Below are positions 9,228 to 18,985 of a DNA stretch of 64,000 bases, in pieces (within the stretch, counting starts at the first letter, position 1; each line of letters begins with the position of its first letter). The position numbers and the translations under genes were made by a program. This DNA is from Planococcus kocurii. GTDB taxonomy: Bacteria; Bacillota; Bacilli; Bacillales_A; Planococcaceae. Below the pieces are notes generated by a model that was not told where the DNA came from, did not search any database, and worked only from the letters and a program-made list of their open reading frames with translations. The stretch is taken from positions 3,154,501 to 3,218,500 of the forward strand of contig NZ_CP013661.2 of assembly GCF_001465835.2 (NCBI RefSeq), given 5' to 3'.

Positions 9228-10357
9228 ATACGGCCATAAAAGTAATTGACACGCTAAAAGATGCTGGATTTGAGGGCTATATAGTCGGTGGAGCTGTCCG
9301 TGATTTGTTGTTAGGAAAAGCACCACAAGATGTCGATGTGGCATCTTCTGCATTACCACAACAGGTAAAGGCGCTGTTTAAACGAACGGTGGATACAGGC
9401 ATCGACCATGGCACGGTATTGGTACTGCTAGACGGAGAAGGTATTGAAGTGACAACATTTCGAACAGAAAGCGGTTATTCTGATAATCGTAGACCGGATT
9501 CCGTCGAATTTGTCTTATCACTCAAAGAAGATTTACGACGTCGCGATTTTACGATCAATGCGATGGCAATGACTGAAAATCAGGAGATTATCGATCCTTT
9601 TGGCGGACAAGAAGATCTGCAAAATCAAATCATTCGGGCAGTTGGCAATCCGGATGAGCGTTTTGAAGAAGATGCCTTACGTATGCTGAGAGCAATTCGT
9701 TTTACAGGACAATTAGATTTCATAATCGATATGAAGACTTTACATTCGATCCGTCGCCATGCACGCTTAATCAAAGCAATTGCAGTCGAGCGATTAAAGT
9801 CAGAAATCGATAAAATATTCGTCAATCCCAGAACACAAAAAAGTATGGCTTATTTATGGGATTCGGTATTAACAAAATTTTTGCCAGCAGGCGAACTTTT
9901 TCAAGTAGACTGGATACCCTATAAATCGAATGGTACGTCTACGTTTGGTTGGTTTTATCTGCTACATCAGCAAAATCGTCAGTTTTCAGCTGTTAAAGAA
10001 TACCGGTTCTCCAATGAAGAAAAGAGACTCATTGAAAAAAGTTTGGAATTAACAAAGCTCGAAACTTGGGACCAATGGACGTATTACCACTATTCAATCG
10101 AACAGTTGGAGATGGCCGCTTTAGTAACTGACAATGTAGAAAACTTAACAGCTGCTAAGCAGCAATTGCCGATTCAATCGAAGTCTGATATCGCAGCAAA
10201 CGGTCTGGACTTAATGCAATGGAGCGGTGACAAATCAGGTCCTTGGCTAAAAGTATGGATTGAAAAAATGGAAAAGCTCATTGTCTATGGTGAATTGGAG
10301 AATGACAAAGAACTCATAAAGGACTGGTTTAAAAATGAATATCACCGTCACGCTTAA
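9224..10357 (+). CDS. cca: CCA-adding tRNA nucleotidyltransferase
   Basis: Builds or repairs the 3' CCA end of tRNAs. 377 residues, the length of class II bacterial enzymes. The head domain has the GGAVRD motif (22-27) and catalytic aspartates D36 and D38 in PQDVDV. The basic RRRDFTINAM motif and the flexible-loop EEDALRMLRAIRF motif follow. It overlaps bshA by four bases (ATGA) and birA by 23 bases, typical of tight coupling in this operon. Confidence 0.95.
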   Translation: MNTAIKVIDTLKDAGFEGYIVGGAVRDLLLGKAPQDVDVASSALPQQVKALFKRTVDTGIDHGTVLVLLDGEGIEVTTFRTESGYSDNRRPDSVEFVLSLKEDLRRRDFTINAMAMTENQEIIDPFGGQEDLQNQIIRAVGNPDERFEEDALRMLRAIRFTGQLDFIIDMKTLHSIRRHARLIKAIAVERLKSEIDKIFVNPRTQKSMAYLWDSVLTKFLPAGELFQVDWIPYKSNGTSTFGWFYLLHQQNRQFSAVKEYRFSNEEKRLIEKSLELTKLETWDQWTYYHYSIEQLEMAALVTDNVENLTAAKQQLPIQSKSDIAANGLDLMQWSGDKSGPWLKVWIEKMEKLIVYGELENDKELIKDWFKNEYHRHA

Positions 10358-11336
10358 GATAGCAAAACGATTGATTGAGTCGAATGGTGAAGCTGTATCA
10401 GGTCAACATTTAGCGGATGAATTGGGTGTTTCGAGAACGGCAATTTGGAAGCACATAAAAGAACTTGAAGAAAAAGGTTACGGCATTGAATCTGTCAAGA
10501 AAAAAGGCTATCGGATTGTGATGTTGCCAGATACATTAGAACCACTCGGCATACAAACGGGCTTGAAAACAAAGAGCATTGGTCGAGAAATAGAATATGT
10601 CGAAAGTTGCGCATCAACTCAAATCATTGCGCATCAACTCGCGCAAGAAGGTGCTCCTGATGGCACAGTAGTGCTTACAGAAACGCAAACAGCTGGACGC
10701 GGTAGATTGGCTCGGAAATGGGACTCTGCGGCTAACAAGGGTGCTTGGATGAGTATTATTTTGCGTCCTGATGTGGCACCGCAAAAAGCACCTCAATTTA
10801 CGCTCGTAACTGCCGTAGCAGTCGTTCGGGCAATCGAAGAAGTGACAGGGCTGCAACCGCAAATTAAATGGCCAAATGATATTTTACTGAATGGCAAAAA
10901 ATGTACCGGCATTCTGACTGAATTACAGTCGGACGCAGATGGGATTCAAGCTTTGATTATTGGTATCGGTTTAAACATCAATCAAGAAAAAGACGATTTT
11001 GATGCCGAGGTACAAGATATCGCGACTTCACTGAAAATGGAAAGTGGAGAAGCGGTAAATCGTCAAAAATTAGTTCAGTCTTTGCTGTTTTACATGGAGC
11101 TCTATACGCACATGTATATCGAAGAAGGTTTCGCTATGCTGAAGATCTTATGGGAGAGCTATTCGACGACAATTGGTCAGCCGGTACGAGCTCGAATGAC
11201 CAATCAGACACTTGAAGGCATCGCAGAAGGCATTACCGATGACGGCGTCTTGCAATTACGGACCGCTGACGGTAAACTTCATGGTATTTATTCAGCTGAT
11301 ATTGAAATGACTAACGAATCTAGGAAGACGCCATAA
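10335..11336 (+). CDS. birA: Bifunctional biotin-protein ligase / biotin repressor
   Basis: Charges biotin-dependent carboxylases and, with the N-terminal winged helix (about residues 5-60; LADELGVSRTAIWKHI), represses biotin genes. The ligase centre has the GRGR motif at 121-124 and the KWPNDIL segment that binds biotinyl-AMP. 333 residues against 325 in B. subtilis. It starts inside cca without a strong ribosome site of its own, so re-initiation is likely. Last gene of the operon; a small terminator lies 48 bases downstream. Confidence 0.93.
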   Translation: MNITVTLKIAKRLIESNGEAVSGQHLADELGVSRTAIWKHIKELEEKGYGIESVKKKGYRIVMLPDTLEPLGIQTGLKTKSIGREIEYVESCASTQIIAHQLAQEGAPDGTVVLTETQTAGRGRLARKWDSAANKGAWMSIILRPDVAPQKAPQFTLVTAVAVVRAIEEVTGLQPQIKWPNDILLNGKKCTGILTELQSDADGIQALIIGIGLNINQEKDDFDAEVQDIATSLKMESGEAVNRQKLVQSLLFYMELYTHMYIEEGFAMLKILWESYSTTIGQPVRARMTNQTLEGIAEGITDDGVLQLRTADGKLHGIYSADIEMTNESRKTP

Positions 11337-11383
11337 TAGAGATACGTCGGTTTTTCACTAGTCTCTTTAAATAATTTAATCGC

Positions 11384-11406
11384 GAAGCATACAATATGCT
11401 TTTTTA
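11384..11406 (+). terminator. Terminator after birA
   Basis: Stem GAAGCATA/TATGCTTT with a CAA loop and a following T-rich tract. It separates the birA operon from the panC promoter, which begins only a few bases later. Confidence 0.7.
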
Positions 11407-11414
11407 AAAAATTC

Positions 11415-11423
11415 TGGTATAGT
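11415..11423 (+). promoter_or_regulatory. Extended -10 promoter of the panC leader
   Basis: TGGTATAGT is a TGn-extended -10 box; no good -35 box lies 17 bases upstream. Transcription is predicted to begin near 11430, about 187 bases before panC. Confidence 0.5.
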
Positions 11424-11429
11424 ATTTTC

Positions 11430-11590
11430 AACGGGCAGTATCACTCGTGAACTGCACCGAACAACCGCAAGACACCCAAAATTCTTTATAAATATGTTCT
11501 GCCTTGATCAGATTCACGACAGGGACGGAGGAAACCAAGTGTACATTTACTGTCCTTCTGTCTTTTTTTAGCAGAAGGGCTTTTTATATG
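11430..11590 (+). promoter_or_regulatory. Structured 5' leader of panCD, probable attenuator or riboswitch of unassigned class
   Basis: The leader holds several stems readable by eye. A long-range helix pairs TCGTGAACTG (11445-11454) with CAG-A-TTCACGA (11509-11519), enclosing a GAACA/TGTTC stem. Next, ACAGGGAC (11519-11526) can pair with GTCC-TT-CTGT (11552-11561). The latter strand also forms the left arm of an intrinsic terminator (11554-11586), so the two structures exclude each other. This is the layout of transcription attenuation. A pan-type RNA motif is known upstream of pantothenate genes in Firmicutes, and whether this is a member could not be tested. Ligand unknown. Confidence 0.6.
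11554..11586 (+). terminator. Intrinsic terminator inside the panC leader
   Basis: CCTTCTG/CAGAAGG stem with an 11-base loop followed by GCTTTTTAT, located 30 bases before the panC start codon. Its left arm can instead pair upstream with ACAGGGAC, so termination is probably conditional. Confidence 0.75.
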
Positions 11591-11616
11591 GTTTTCTTCC
11601 CGAGAGGAGAGAAAAA

Positions 11617-12453
11617 ATGTTGATTTTACAGACGGTAATCGAACTAAAAGAATGGGTTCGTGATACCAAAAAAGCTGGCAAAACAATAGGTCTTGTGCCA
11701 ACAATGGGTTTTCTGCATGAAGGCCATCTTTCGCTAGTCGAAAAAGCAAAAGCGGAAAACGACAAAGTGGTCATGAGTATTTTTGTGAATCCCGCTCAAT
11801 TTGGACCAAACGAAGATTTTGATCGGTATCCAAGAGACTTAAAGCGAGACCAAGAGCTTGCTGAAGGAGCCGGTACTGACGTTATTTTTGCGCCAAGCGT
11901 TGACGAAATGTATCCGCGCGAAAGCCAAATTCAACTATCTGCAGGCGCTCAAGCTGATGTGCTTTGCGGTGCGAAAAGACCTGGGCATTTTGATGGGGTT
12001 TTAAAAGTAGTTACCAAGTTATTTCATTTAACAGAAGCTGACTTGGCTTATTTTGGTCAAAAAGATGCCCAACAATTAGCGGTTATTGAATCGTTTGTGA
12101 CAGATTTTAATTTTCCAATGGCCATAAGACGTGGAGAGACGGTTCGCGAAAAAGATGGCCTCGCGAAAAGTTCTCGTAATGTTTACTTGAGTGATGCGGA
12201 GCGGAACGAAGCGCCTCACTTGAGAAAAGCATTGGAAATGGGCAAGGCCACATTTCTAAAGGGACAGGATCCAATCGAATCTATGACTGCCTACTTAACT
12301 GAACATACATCTGGAAAAATCGATTACATCGAATTACTTGATTACCCAACATTAACGACTCCTATTCAGCAGGATGGCATTCTAGCTTTAGCGGTACAGT
12401 TTGAAAAGGCGCGTTTAATTGATAACATTATTTTTAATCCAAAGGAGAACTGA
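11617..12453 (+). CDS. panC: Pantothenate synthetase
   Basis: Joins pantoate and beta-alanine with ATP to give pantothenate, the coenzyme A precursor. 278 residues (family about 280). The nucleotide-binding HIGH-like motif is H34-EGH37 in TMGFLHEGHLSLV. Further family motifs are VNPAQFGPNEDFDRYPR, the FGQKDAQQ segment and the KMSKS-like AKSSRNVYLS. The ATG is preceded by GAGAGGAGAG. panB, which precedes panC in B. subtilis, is absent; panD follows after 3 bases. Confidence 0.95.
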   Translation: MLILQTVIELKEWVRDTKKAGKTIGLVPTMGFLHEGHLSLVEKAKAENDKVVMSIFVNPAQFGPNEDFDRYPRDLKRDQELAEGAGTDVIFAPSVDEMYPRESQIQLSAGAQADVLCGAKRPGHFDGVLKVVTKLFHLTEADLAYFGQKDAQQLAVIESFVTDFNFPMAIRRGETVREKDGLAKSSRNVYLSDAERNEAPHLRKALEMGKATFLKGQDPIESMTAYLTEHTSGKIDYIELLDYPTLTTPIQQDGILALAVQFEKARLIDNIIFNPKEN

Positions 12454-12456
12454 CCC

Positions 12457-12840
12457 ATGCTTAGAATGATGCTCAATTCAAAAATTCACCGTGCGACGGT
12501 GACAGAAGCTGATTTAAACTATGTTGGTAGTATTACCATCGATCAAGATTTGCTGGATGCTGTTGGCATGTTAGCCAATGAAAAAGTGCATATTGTCAAC
12601 AACAATAACGGTGCACGATTTGAAACCTATATCATTGCAGGAGAGCGCGGTAGTGGTGTGATCTGCGTCAACGGAGCAGCAGCGCGTCTTGTGCAACGAG
12701 GAGATATCGTGATTATCTTGTCGTATGCATATGTGATGAACGACAATGCTCGTGATCATAAACCGACTGTTGCTATTATGGATACCAACAATCAAATCAA
12801 AGAAATCATTCACTATGAACCTGAAGCGACCGTCATGTAA
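12457..12840 (+). CDS. panD: Aspartate 1-decarboxylase proenzyme
   Basis: Makes beta-alanine from aspartate for pantothenate synthesis. 127 residues, the usual length. The protein self-cleaves between G24 and S25 (NYVGSITID), turning the serine into the catalytic pyruvoyl group. Substrate-binding residues K9 and the RGD-like [12 protein letters not shown] segment are present. It forms an operon with panC and is ended by a strong terminator. Confidence 0.95.
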   Translation: MLRMMLNSKIHRATVTEADLNYVGSITIDQDLLDAVGMLANEKVHIVNNNNGARFETYIIAGERGSGVICVNGAAARLVQRGDIVIILSYAYVMNDNARDHKPTVAIMDTNNQIKEIIHYEPEATVM

Positions 12841-12876
12841 AAAAACAGCCTCCGAAAAAATTCGGGGCTGTTTTTC
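12841..12876 (+). terminator. Terminator of panCD
   Basis: CAGCC-T-CCGAA pairs with TTCGG-G-GCTG, flanked by A5 and T5, directly after the panD stop. Confidence 0.9.
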
Positions 12877-12940
12877 TTTTGCCTGAGAGTGCAGCGAAGA
12901 AGATTGAATTTTCATCTTGAAAGCGGAAAGCGGTAGGATA

Positions 12941-12949
12941 TGTTACAAT
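12941..12949 (+). promoter_or_regulatory. Possible extended -10 promoter of dinG
   Basis: TGTTACAAT fits a TGn-extended -10 box 36 bases before the dinG start. A TTGAAA lies 21 bases further up, a longer spacing than usual. Confidence 0.4.
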
Positions 12950-12984
12950 TTTTTTAGGCAATCACCTAAGAAAGAGGGGCTAAG

Positions 12985-15744
12985 ATGAACACGCAAAAGT
13001 ATGTCGTTGTCGATATTGAAACAACGGGCCATTCCCCTGCAAAAGGTGACCGGATCATCCAACTGGCAATGGTAACGATTGAAAACGGTGAAATTACCGA
13101 TACATATACAAAATTTATTAATCCTAGGCGCACAATTCCGTTATTTATACAGGATTTAACAAATATTACAGAGGAAGATGTAGCAGATGCCATGACGTTT
13201 GAGCATTATGCAGAAACCATCTATGAAAAAATGCAAGATGCTATTTTTGTCGCACACAATACCAATTTTGATTTACCCTTTTTGCAAGCCGAGCTAAAAC
13301 GTAGTGGATTGTCAAAATGGCAAGGATTGACGATGGATACAGTCGAACTAGTCAGACTTATGTACCCGACAGCTTTTAGCTTTAAGCTGCAGGACATTAC
13401 TTCTGAACTTGGCATTCCACTCGAGAGTGCTCATCGTGCAGACGATGATGCGATGGCAACGGCTTTATTGTTTTTACGTGCAAAAAATGACTTGGAATCG
13501 TTGCCTTATGACACGTTGGCATTTCTTCACAAACGTTCTTTCCAGTTAAAGTCCGATTTGTCGAGGCTATTCTTTGAGCTGACACAGAAAAAAAGAAGCG
13601 CTCAATCAGATGATTTTGATCGGTTCCAAGGCGTACCATTAAAAGCCAGAACAATATTTGAGAAAGATAGGATCGACAGCCCCATCCCACGCGATTGGCG
13701 TGAAGGTCTTGAAACGGTCTTTCCGAATTTTGAAAAGCGACCAAGCCAATATGACATGATGGCGACGATTGAAAATGCGTTAAATGAAAAAAAAGAAGTT
13801 GTGATTGAAGCATCCACCGGTATGGGCAAAACAATTGCGTACCTGTTACCAGCTGTCAATTATGCACTCGATACCGGTAAGCAAGTTTTAATTAGCACGT
13901 ATACGACACATCTACAAGATCAGTTGGTGTCAAAAGAAGGTCGAATGATCGAAGCCTTTATTGGTTCGCCGGTGCGTATTTCTTTAATTAAAGGATTATC
14001 TCATTATATCGACTTGACCAGATTTGTTGAATTGCTGCAAAGTGATGACGAATCTTACGATGAAACGTTTACGATTATGCAAGTACTAGTCTGGTTGACA
14101 GCCACAAAAACAGGTGACTTAAATGAAATTAACGTATCCAGTGGCGGCCAATTTGTCGTTGATAAAATTCGTCGTTCACATATACGCAAATTGTCAAAGC
14201 AAGAAAGAAAAGCTGATTTCTACGAGTTTGCGTTAAATCAGGCCAGACACGCACACATCATTGTCACAAATCATGCATTTTTACTGAATCAGCATTTGAG
14301 TAAAAAAACAATTTTGACCAATGTAGGTGCTTATATTTGGGATGAAGCGCATCAAGTGGTCCAAGCGGCAGTGTCGCAGCACGAGAAAACGTTTGTGTAC
14401 ACGCAGTGGAAATATATTTTTGGTCAAATTGGCAGTTTCGACGACAAACAATTAGCGTCAGCCCTTTTTGAAACCGCAGAGCGGATTGGATTTTCAACAG
14501 TTCCAGAAATGTTGAAACTAGAGTCACTGTTTTTAAAATTCACAGCCCTTTTCGATGAGGTTTCAGGCTTGATAGCTACTGAATTTACTGCTAGATTTGC
14601 CCACAGTCGACACAAAAAGAATTCTGCATTATTGAGTGAACTGTCGCTTTCAGACAGTCGCTTCACAGAAATGTTGTATTATTTAAACGAATGGATCGAT
14701 TTGTCGCAGCTTATTTTACAAAAAGCGGAACGGTTGTCCGAAAAAACCATGAAAGATCAACTGACGATAGCAGACTGGCGCTATTGGACTGAAGAAATGA
14801 TGGTTAAAGCAGTGGAGTTTAGTGAAATTTTTGTTTTTCCAGTCATTGAAGAAGTCAGTTGGATTGAAGGGGATTTGAGAAGTTTGCCGACTAGTTTGTC
14901 CTTGTACAAGAGACCATTTGCTGTAGCTTCCTTAGTCGACAAAGTAGTGGCTCCTGCGCGTGAAGGCAAAGCTGTTATTTGGTTATCTGGAACGATGACT
15001 GTTCCGGCAAATGAACGCTTTATCGTCAATCAAATTGGCATACCTCAGCATGTGCCAATCCTAAAATTCGAACCTCCAAAAGATTTTTATCAAGGCGCAC
15101 ATGTTTATATTGTGGAAGATATGCCCGATATCCAGCATGTTTCTCAGCACGAGTACATCGAATCGGTTGCAGATGCTGTTATTCAAACCGTAATTGTGAC
15201 AGAAGGTCGCTGTTTTGTCTTGTTTACGTCACAGGATATGCTCCGCAAAACAGTGGATTTAATTCAAGACACCGGCTTACTCAATGATTACATGTTATTT
15301 GCGCAAGGAATTTCTTCAGGTAGTCGGATGAAACTATTGAAATCTTTCCAGCGTTTCCAGAAGTCTGTGCTGTTTGGGACGAATAGTTTTTGGGAAGGTG
15401 TCGACGTGCCGGGAGATGCACTTCGCGCGGTAGTGGTAGTCCGTTTGCCATTTACGTCTCCAGATGAGCCGATTTTCAAAGCGCGTTCTGCGATTATCAC
15501 GCGTGAAGGCATCAATCCATTTTTACAATATGCTTTGCCGGAGGCGGTACTTCGTTTACGGCAGGGCTTCGGTAGATTGATTCGTTCAAAAAATGACAAA
15601 GGTTTGTTTATTGTGCTCGACCGAAGAATTGAGACGAAATCCTATGGTCGTGAATTTATAAGTGCATTGCCAAAAGTCAAAGTATCCAAAGTGTCTTTAG
15701 AAAAGATGGTAACCGATATTGAAGCTTGGTATAATAAGCAATGA
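12985..15744 (+). CDS. dinG: DinG family helicase-like protein with N-terminal DnaQ-type exonuclease
   Basis: 919 residues, close to B. subtilis DinG (931). Residues 1-165 are a 3'-5' exonuclease domain with D10-I-E12 (VDIETTG) and HNTNFDLPF and HRADDDA motifs. The helicase part has Walker A near 275-283 (ASTGMGKT) and a DEAH box near 453. The stretch between these motifs has no cysteines, so the iron-sulfur cluster of E. coli DinG is missing, as described for the S. aureus protein, which acts as a nuclease rather than a proven helicase. DNA repair role inferred. It starts a likely operon with ypmA, ypmB and aspB. Confidence 0.92.
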   Translation: MNTQKYVVVDIETTGHSPAKGDRIIQLAMVTIENGEITDTYTKFINPRRTIPLFIQDLTNITEEDVADAMTFEHYAETIYEKMQDAIFVAHNTNFDLPFLQAELKRSGLSKWQGLTMDTVELVRLMYPTAFSFKLQDITSELGIPLESAHRADDDAMATALLFLRAKNDLESLPYDTLAFLHKRSFQLKSDLSRLFFELTQKKRSAQSDDFDRFQGVPLKARTIFEKDRIDSPIPRDWREGLETVFPNFEKRPSQYDMMATIENALNEKKEVVIEASTGMGKTIAYLLPAVNYALDTGKQVLISTYTTHLQDQLVSKEGRMIEAFIGSPVRISLIKGLSHYIDLTRFVELLQSDDESYDETFTIMQVLVWLTATKTGDLNEINVSSGGQFVVDKIRRSHIRKLSKQERKADFYEFALNQARHAHIIVTNHAFLLNQHLSKKTILTNVGAYIWDEAHQVVQAAVSQHEKTFVYTQWKYIFGQIGSFDDKQLASALFETAERIGFSTVPEMLKLESLFLKFTALFDEVSGLIATEFTARFAHSRHKKNSALLSELSLSDSRFTEMLYYLNEWIDLSQLILQKAERLSEKTMKDQLTIADWRYWTEEMMVKAVEFSEIFVFPVIEEVSWIEGDLRSLPTSLSLYKRPFAVASLVDKVVAPAREGKAVIWLSGTMTVPANERFIVNQIGIPQHVPILKFEPPKDFYQGAHVYIVEDMPDIQHVSQHEYIESVADAVIQTVIVTEGRCFVLFTSQDMLRKTVDLIQDTGLLNDYMLFAQGISSGSRMKLLKSFQRFQKSVLFGTNSFWEGVDVPGDALRAVVVVRLPFTSPDEPIFKARSAIITREGINPFLQYALPEAVLRLRQGFGRLIRSKNDKGLFIVLDRRIETKSYGREFISALPKVKVSKVSLEKMVTDIEAWYNKQ

Positions 15745-15768
15745 TATAATGAAAGGATGGGCGCAAAC

Positions 15769-15939
15769 ATGGAATCAAAAATTGAAGTAATCTCCACAGT
15801 GGAACTTACGTATCAAGCAGATTTATATAAAGTGGTAGACGCCTTGAACCGAACGTTAAAAGACAGGAACTTAATGTTCGGACTAGCGCTCGACAAAGAA
15901 AATAATGACAAAGCAATTTTTACAATATATAAAACATAG
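15769..15939 (+). CDS. ypmA: YpmA family small protein
   Basis: 56 residues, the size of B. subtilis YpmA. The ATG at 15769 (MESKIEVISTVELTY) is preferred over 15757 because AAAGGA precedes it at a workable distance and homologues begin there. Conserved-looking core DLYKVVDALNRTLKDRNLMF. Soluble, function unknown. It sits between dinG and ypmB as in B. subtilis. Confidence 0.85.
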   Translation: MESKIEVISTVELTYQADLYKVVDALNRTLKDRNLMFGLALDKENNDKAIFTIYKT

Positions 15940-15947
15940 GTGATTAC

Positions 15948-16424
15948 ATGAGACAATGGATTACATTCATACTCGGTTTTCTTTCTTTTTTGGCAGTTGC
16001 CATCATCATTCTTGTTTTATTTCTTGGCAATAAGCCGTATTCAGAAACAGAGCAACTAGCCATTGATCGCGCAAAAAGCGAGCAATTGATTGAAGATGTG
16101 GAGCGTGCTTACGTCTATACGAATACTGAAGCATCCGTCACCGTACTTGGCACAAACAGTAAGGGTGAATTAACCGCTGTATTTGTTCCAAAAGACGGAG
16201 GTAAAATGCAGGCAGCTCTTCTTAAAGACGAAATTACTGCTCAGCAAGCACGTGAAATTGTCGTGGATGAAATGGCTGTCAAAAAAATATTGCACACTAA
16301 GCTAGGAATGGAAAAAGATGGACCGGTATGGGAAGTTGCTTTTTTAGATGAAAAAGACAGTTTAAACTATGTCTATTTGTCAGCAAGTGATGGGACTTGG
16401 TGGAAACGCATATTGAATTTGTGA
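15948..16424 (+). CDS. ypmB: YpmB family membrane-anchored protein (DUF5590)
   Basis: 158 residues with one N-terminal membrane helix (about 5-27) and an extracellular region with a PepSY-like fold. The start follows a TAGGTGATTAC context 8 bases after ypmA. Function unknown. The gene overlaps nothing downstream if aspB starts at 16439, but an upstream open extension of aspB would overlap its end. Confidence 0.85.
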   Translation: MRQWITFILGFLSFLAVAIIILVLFLGNKPYSETEQLAIDRAKSEQLIEDVERAYVYTNTEASVTVLGTNSKGELTAVFVPKDGGKMQAALLKDEITAQQAREIVVDEMAVKKILHTKLGMEKDGPVWEVAFLDEKDSLNYVYLSASDGTWWKRILNL

Positions 16425-16438
16425 AAGGGCTGAAAAAA

Positions 16439-17629
16439 TTGATCAACTTAGCGAATCGTGTACAAACGTTAACACCTTCAACAACTTTGGCAATTACTGC
16501 AAAAGCAAATGAATTAAAAGCACAAGGAGTCGATGTCATTGGACTTGGCGCCGGCGAACCGGATTACAATACACCCGCAAATATTCTTGAAGCTGCTTAT
16601 CAGTCTATGCTAGCTGGAAAAACAAAATACACGCCAGCAGGCGGACTTCCGGCGCTTAAAGAAGCCATCATCCATAAATTGCAAAGAGATCAAGGGTTGA
16701 GCTACTGTCAAAAAGAAGTGATGGTTGGCATTGGTGCAAAGCACGTGCTTTATACATTGTTTCAAGTTCTGCTGAACAAAGGCGATGAAGTGATTATTCC
16801 GATTCCGTATTGGGTTAGCTATCCTGAGCAAGTCAAGTTGGCACAGGGCGTTCCGGTGTACATAGAGGCGACAGCTAGTCAGGAATACAAAATTTCACCA
16901 CAGCAGTTACGAGAAGCGATCACAGAACGGACAAAGGCGATCATACTTAATACACCAAGCAATCCGACAGGAATGATTTATTCTAAAGAAGAATTAACAG
17001 CGTTAGCGGAAGTTTGCCGTGAATTTGATATTTTAATCGTTTCAGATGAAATCTATGAAAAATTAGTTTACGGAGATATCGTTCACACATCTATCGCGAC
17101 TCTTTCAGAAGATGCAAAAAATCGCACCGTAGTAATCAACGGCGTATCGAAATCGCATTCGATGACGGGATGGCGAATCGGTTATGCAGCGGGTGACGCT
17201 AAATTGATCAAAGCAATGACAGATTTGGCGAGTCATTCTACATCAAACCCAGTAACAACTTCGCAATATGCGGCCATTGAAGCTTATAATGGACCACAAG
17301 ATGCAGTAGAGGAAATGCGCCAGGCTTTTGAAGGGCGTTTAAATGCGATTTATCCGAAACTACAGGCAATTCCAGGGTTTACAGTATTGCGACCTCAAGG
17401 TGCTTTTTATCTGTTGCCAGACGTTTCAGAAGCGGCTAAAAAAACGGGCTATTCGTCAGTTGATGATTTTGTAACGGCGTTATTGACAGAAGCGAACGTG
17501 GCGGTTATTCCAGGATCTGGATTTGGCGCGCATGCAACGATTCGCTTGTCCTACGCCACGTCACTCGAAACTTTGACAGAAGCGGTAGAGCGGATTCATC
17601 AATTCGTAACATCAAAATGGAAAGACTAA
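16439..17629 (+). CDS. aspB: Aspartate aminotransferase (class I, PLP dependent)
   Basis: Transfers the amino group between aspartate and 2-oxoglutarate. TTG at 16439 is chosen: GAAAGGG lies 9 bases upstream, and the product (396 residues, starting [13 protein letters not shown] after the initiator) matches B. subtilis AspB (393). The frame is open to 16397 but that overlaps ypmB. The PLP-binding lysine is K238 in [10 protein letters not shown]; the NTPSNPTG and SDEIY motifs are present. Gene order dinG-ypmA-ypmB-aspB-asnS is conserved with B. subtilis. Confidence 0.92.
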   Translation: MINLANRVQTLTPSTTLAITAKANELKAQGVDVIGLGAGEPDYNTPANILEAAYQSMLAGKTKYTPAGGLPALKEAIIHKLQRDQGLSYCQKEVMVGIGAKHVLYTLFQVLLNKGDEVIIPIPYWVSYPEQVKLAQGVPVYIEATASQEYKISPQQLREAITERTKAIILNTPSNPTGMIYSKEELTALAEVCREFDILIVSDEIYEKLVYGDIVHTSIATLSEDAKNRTVVINGVSKSHSMTGWRIGYAAGDAKLIKAMTDLASHSTSNPVTTSQYAAIEAYNGPQDAVEEMRQAFEGRLNAIYPKLQAIPGFTVLRPQGAFYLLPDVSEAAKKTGYSSVDDFVTALLTEANVAVIPGSGFGAHATIRLSYATSLETLTEAVERIHQFVTSKWKD

Positions 17630-17660
17630 GACAACATTATTCTTTGGAGGCTATTGCTGG

Positions 17661-18956
17661 ATGAAAAAAATTACGATTGCCGAAATGGCTAAATATAACG
17701 GACAAACAGTTAAATTAGGAGCTTGGATCGCTAACAAACGTTCAAGTGGTAAAATTGCATTTTTACAGTTGCGTGACGGATCAGGATTCGTACAAGGCGT
17801 GGTTGTAAAAGCTGAAGTAGGCGATGAGCTATTCGCTACAGCGAAAGCGTTGACGCAAGAAACGTCTGTTTATGTTACTGGTGAAGTAAAAGAAGATACG
17901 CGCTCTGCCTTTGGTTATGAGCTAGCTGTTACAGACGTTGAAGTTATCCATGAAGCGAAAGATTTCCCGATTACACCAAAAGAACATGGTACAGAATTTT
18001 TAATGGATAACCGTCATTTGTGGTTGCGTTCACGTAGACAGCACGCAATTATGAAAATCCGCAACGAAATTATTCGTGCGACCTATGAATTTTTTAATGA
18101 CAATGGCTTTGTCAAAGTAGATCCCCCAATTTTGACTGGCTCATCTCCAGAAGGAACGTCTGAATTATTTGCTACTAAATATTTTGACGAAGATGCGTAT
18201 TTATCGCAGTCTGGCCAGTTGTATATGGAAGCAGCAGCGATGGCACTTGGAAAAGTATTCTCGTTTGGACCAACTTTCCGGGCAGAAAAATCGAAGACGC
18301 GTCGTCACTTAATCGAGTTTTGGATGATCGAACCGGAAATGGCATTTATAGAGCATGCAGAGAGCCTTGAAGTACAAGAGCAATATGTTTCTCATATCGT
18401 ACAAGCGGTATTGACCAACTGCAAATTGGAATTGGAGCGTCTTGAAAGAGACGTATCGAAACTTGAAAAAATAAAAGCACCATTCCCGCGCGTTTCTTAC
18501 GACGATGCGATTAAATGGCTAAATGATAATGGCTTTGATGACATCAAATGGGGCGAAGATTTTGGAGCGCCACATGAAACGGCGTTAGCAGAAAGCTATG
18601 ATATGCCAATATTCATCACGCATTACCCAATCGGCATTAAGCCATTCTACATGCAGCCGCATCCAGAACGTGACGATGTAGTGTTATGTGCAGATATGAT
18701 TGCGCCAGAAGGCTATGGAGAAATTATTGGAGGATCAGAACGGATCCATGACTACGAGCTAATGAAGCAACGGATTAAAGAGCATAATTTAGATGAAGAA
18801 GCTTATGCTTGGTATTTGGATTTAAGCAAATACGGAGCGGTTCCGCATTCTGGATTTGGCTTAGGTCTTGAACGGACAGTAGCTTGGATTAGCGGCGTTG
18901 AACACATTAGAGAATCTATTCCGTTCCCTCGTCTTCTAAACCGGTTATACCCATAA
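17661..18956 (+). CDS. asnS: Asparaginyl-tRNA synthetase
   Basis: Class II synthetase of 431 residues. N-terminal OB-fold anticodon domain (about 15-105; [18 protein letters not shown]). Catalytic core with motif 2 [17 protein letters not shown] and motif 3 [12 protein letters not shown]. An [10 protein letters not shown] loop as in AsnRS/AspRS precedes motif 2. RBS TTGGAGG lies before the ATG. The gap after aspB is only 31 bases, too short for a T-box leader, so it is probably cotranscribed. Confidence 0.95.
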   Translation: MKKITIAEMAKYNGQTVKLGAWIANKRSSGKIAFLQLRDGSGFVQGVVVKAEVGDELFATAKALTQETSVYVTGEVKEDTRSAFGYELAVTDVEVIHEAKDFPITPKEHGTEFLMDNRHLWLRSRRQHAIMKIRNEIIRATYEFFNDNGFVKVDPPILTGSSPEGTSELFATKYFDEDAYLSQSGQLYMEAAAMALGKVFSFGPTFRAEKSKTRRHLIEFWMIEPEMAFIEHAESLEVQEQYVSHIVQAVLTNCKLELERLERDVSKLEKIKAPFPRVSYDDAIKWLNDNGFDDIKWGEDFGAPHETALAESYDMPIFITHYPIGIKPFYMQPHPERDDVVLCADMIAPEGYGEIIGGSERIHDYELMKQRIKEHNLDEEAYAWYLDLSKYGAVPHSGFGLGLERTVAWISGVEHIRESIPFPRLLNRLYP

Positions 18957-18985
18957 AATCGAATAAACAGAAAGGTGGTTGGGAT

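Noticed and set aside
11521..11562. c-di-AMP (ydaO-type) riboswitch before panC
   Set aside because: ACGGAGGAAACC resembles one conserved block, but the GGGG-T-AATC block and the later GACAGCTAAC block are absent.
17630..17660. T-box leader for asnS
   Set aside because: Only 31 bases separate aspB and asnS, and no GGGTGG-type element is present.
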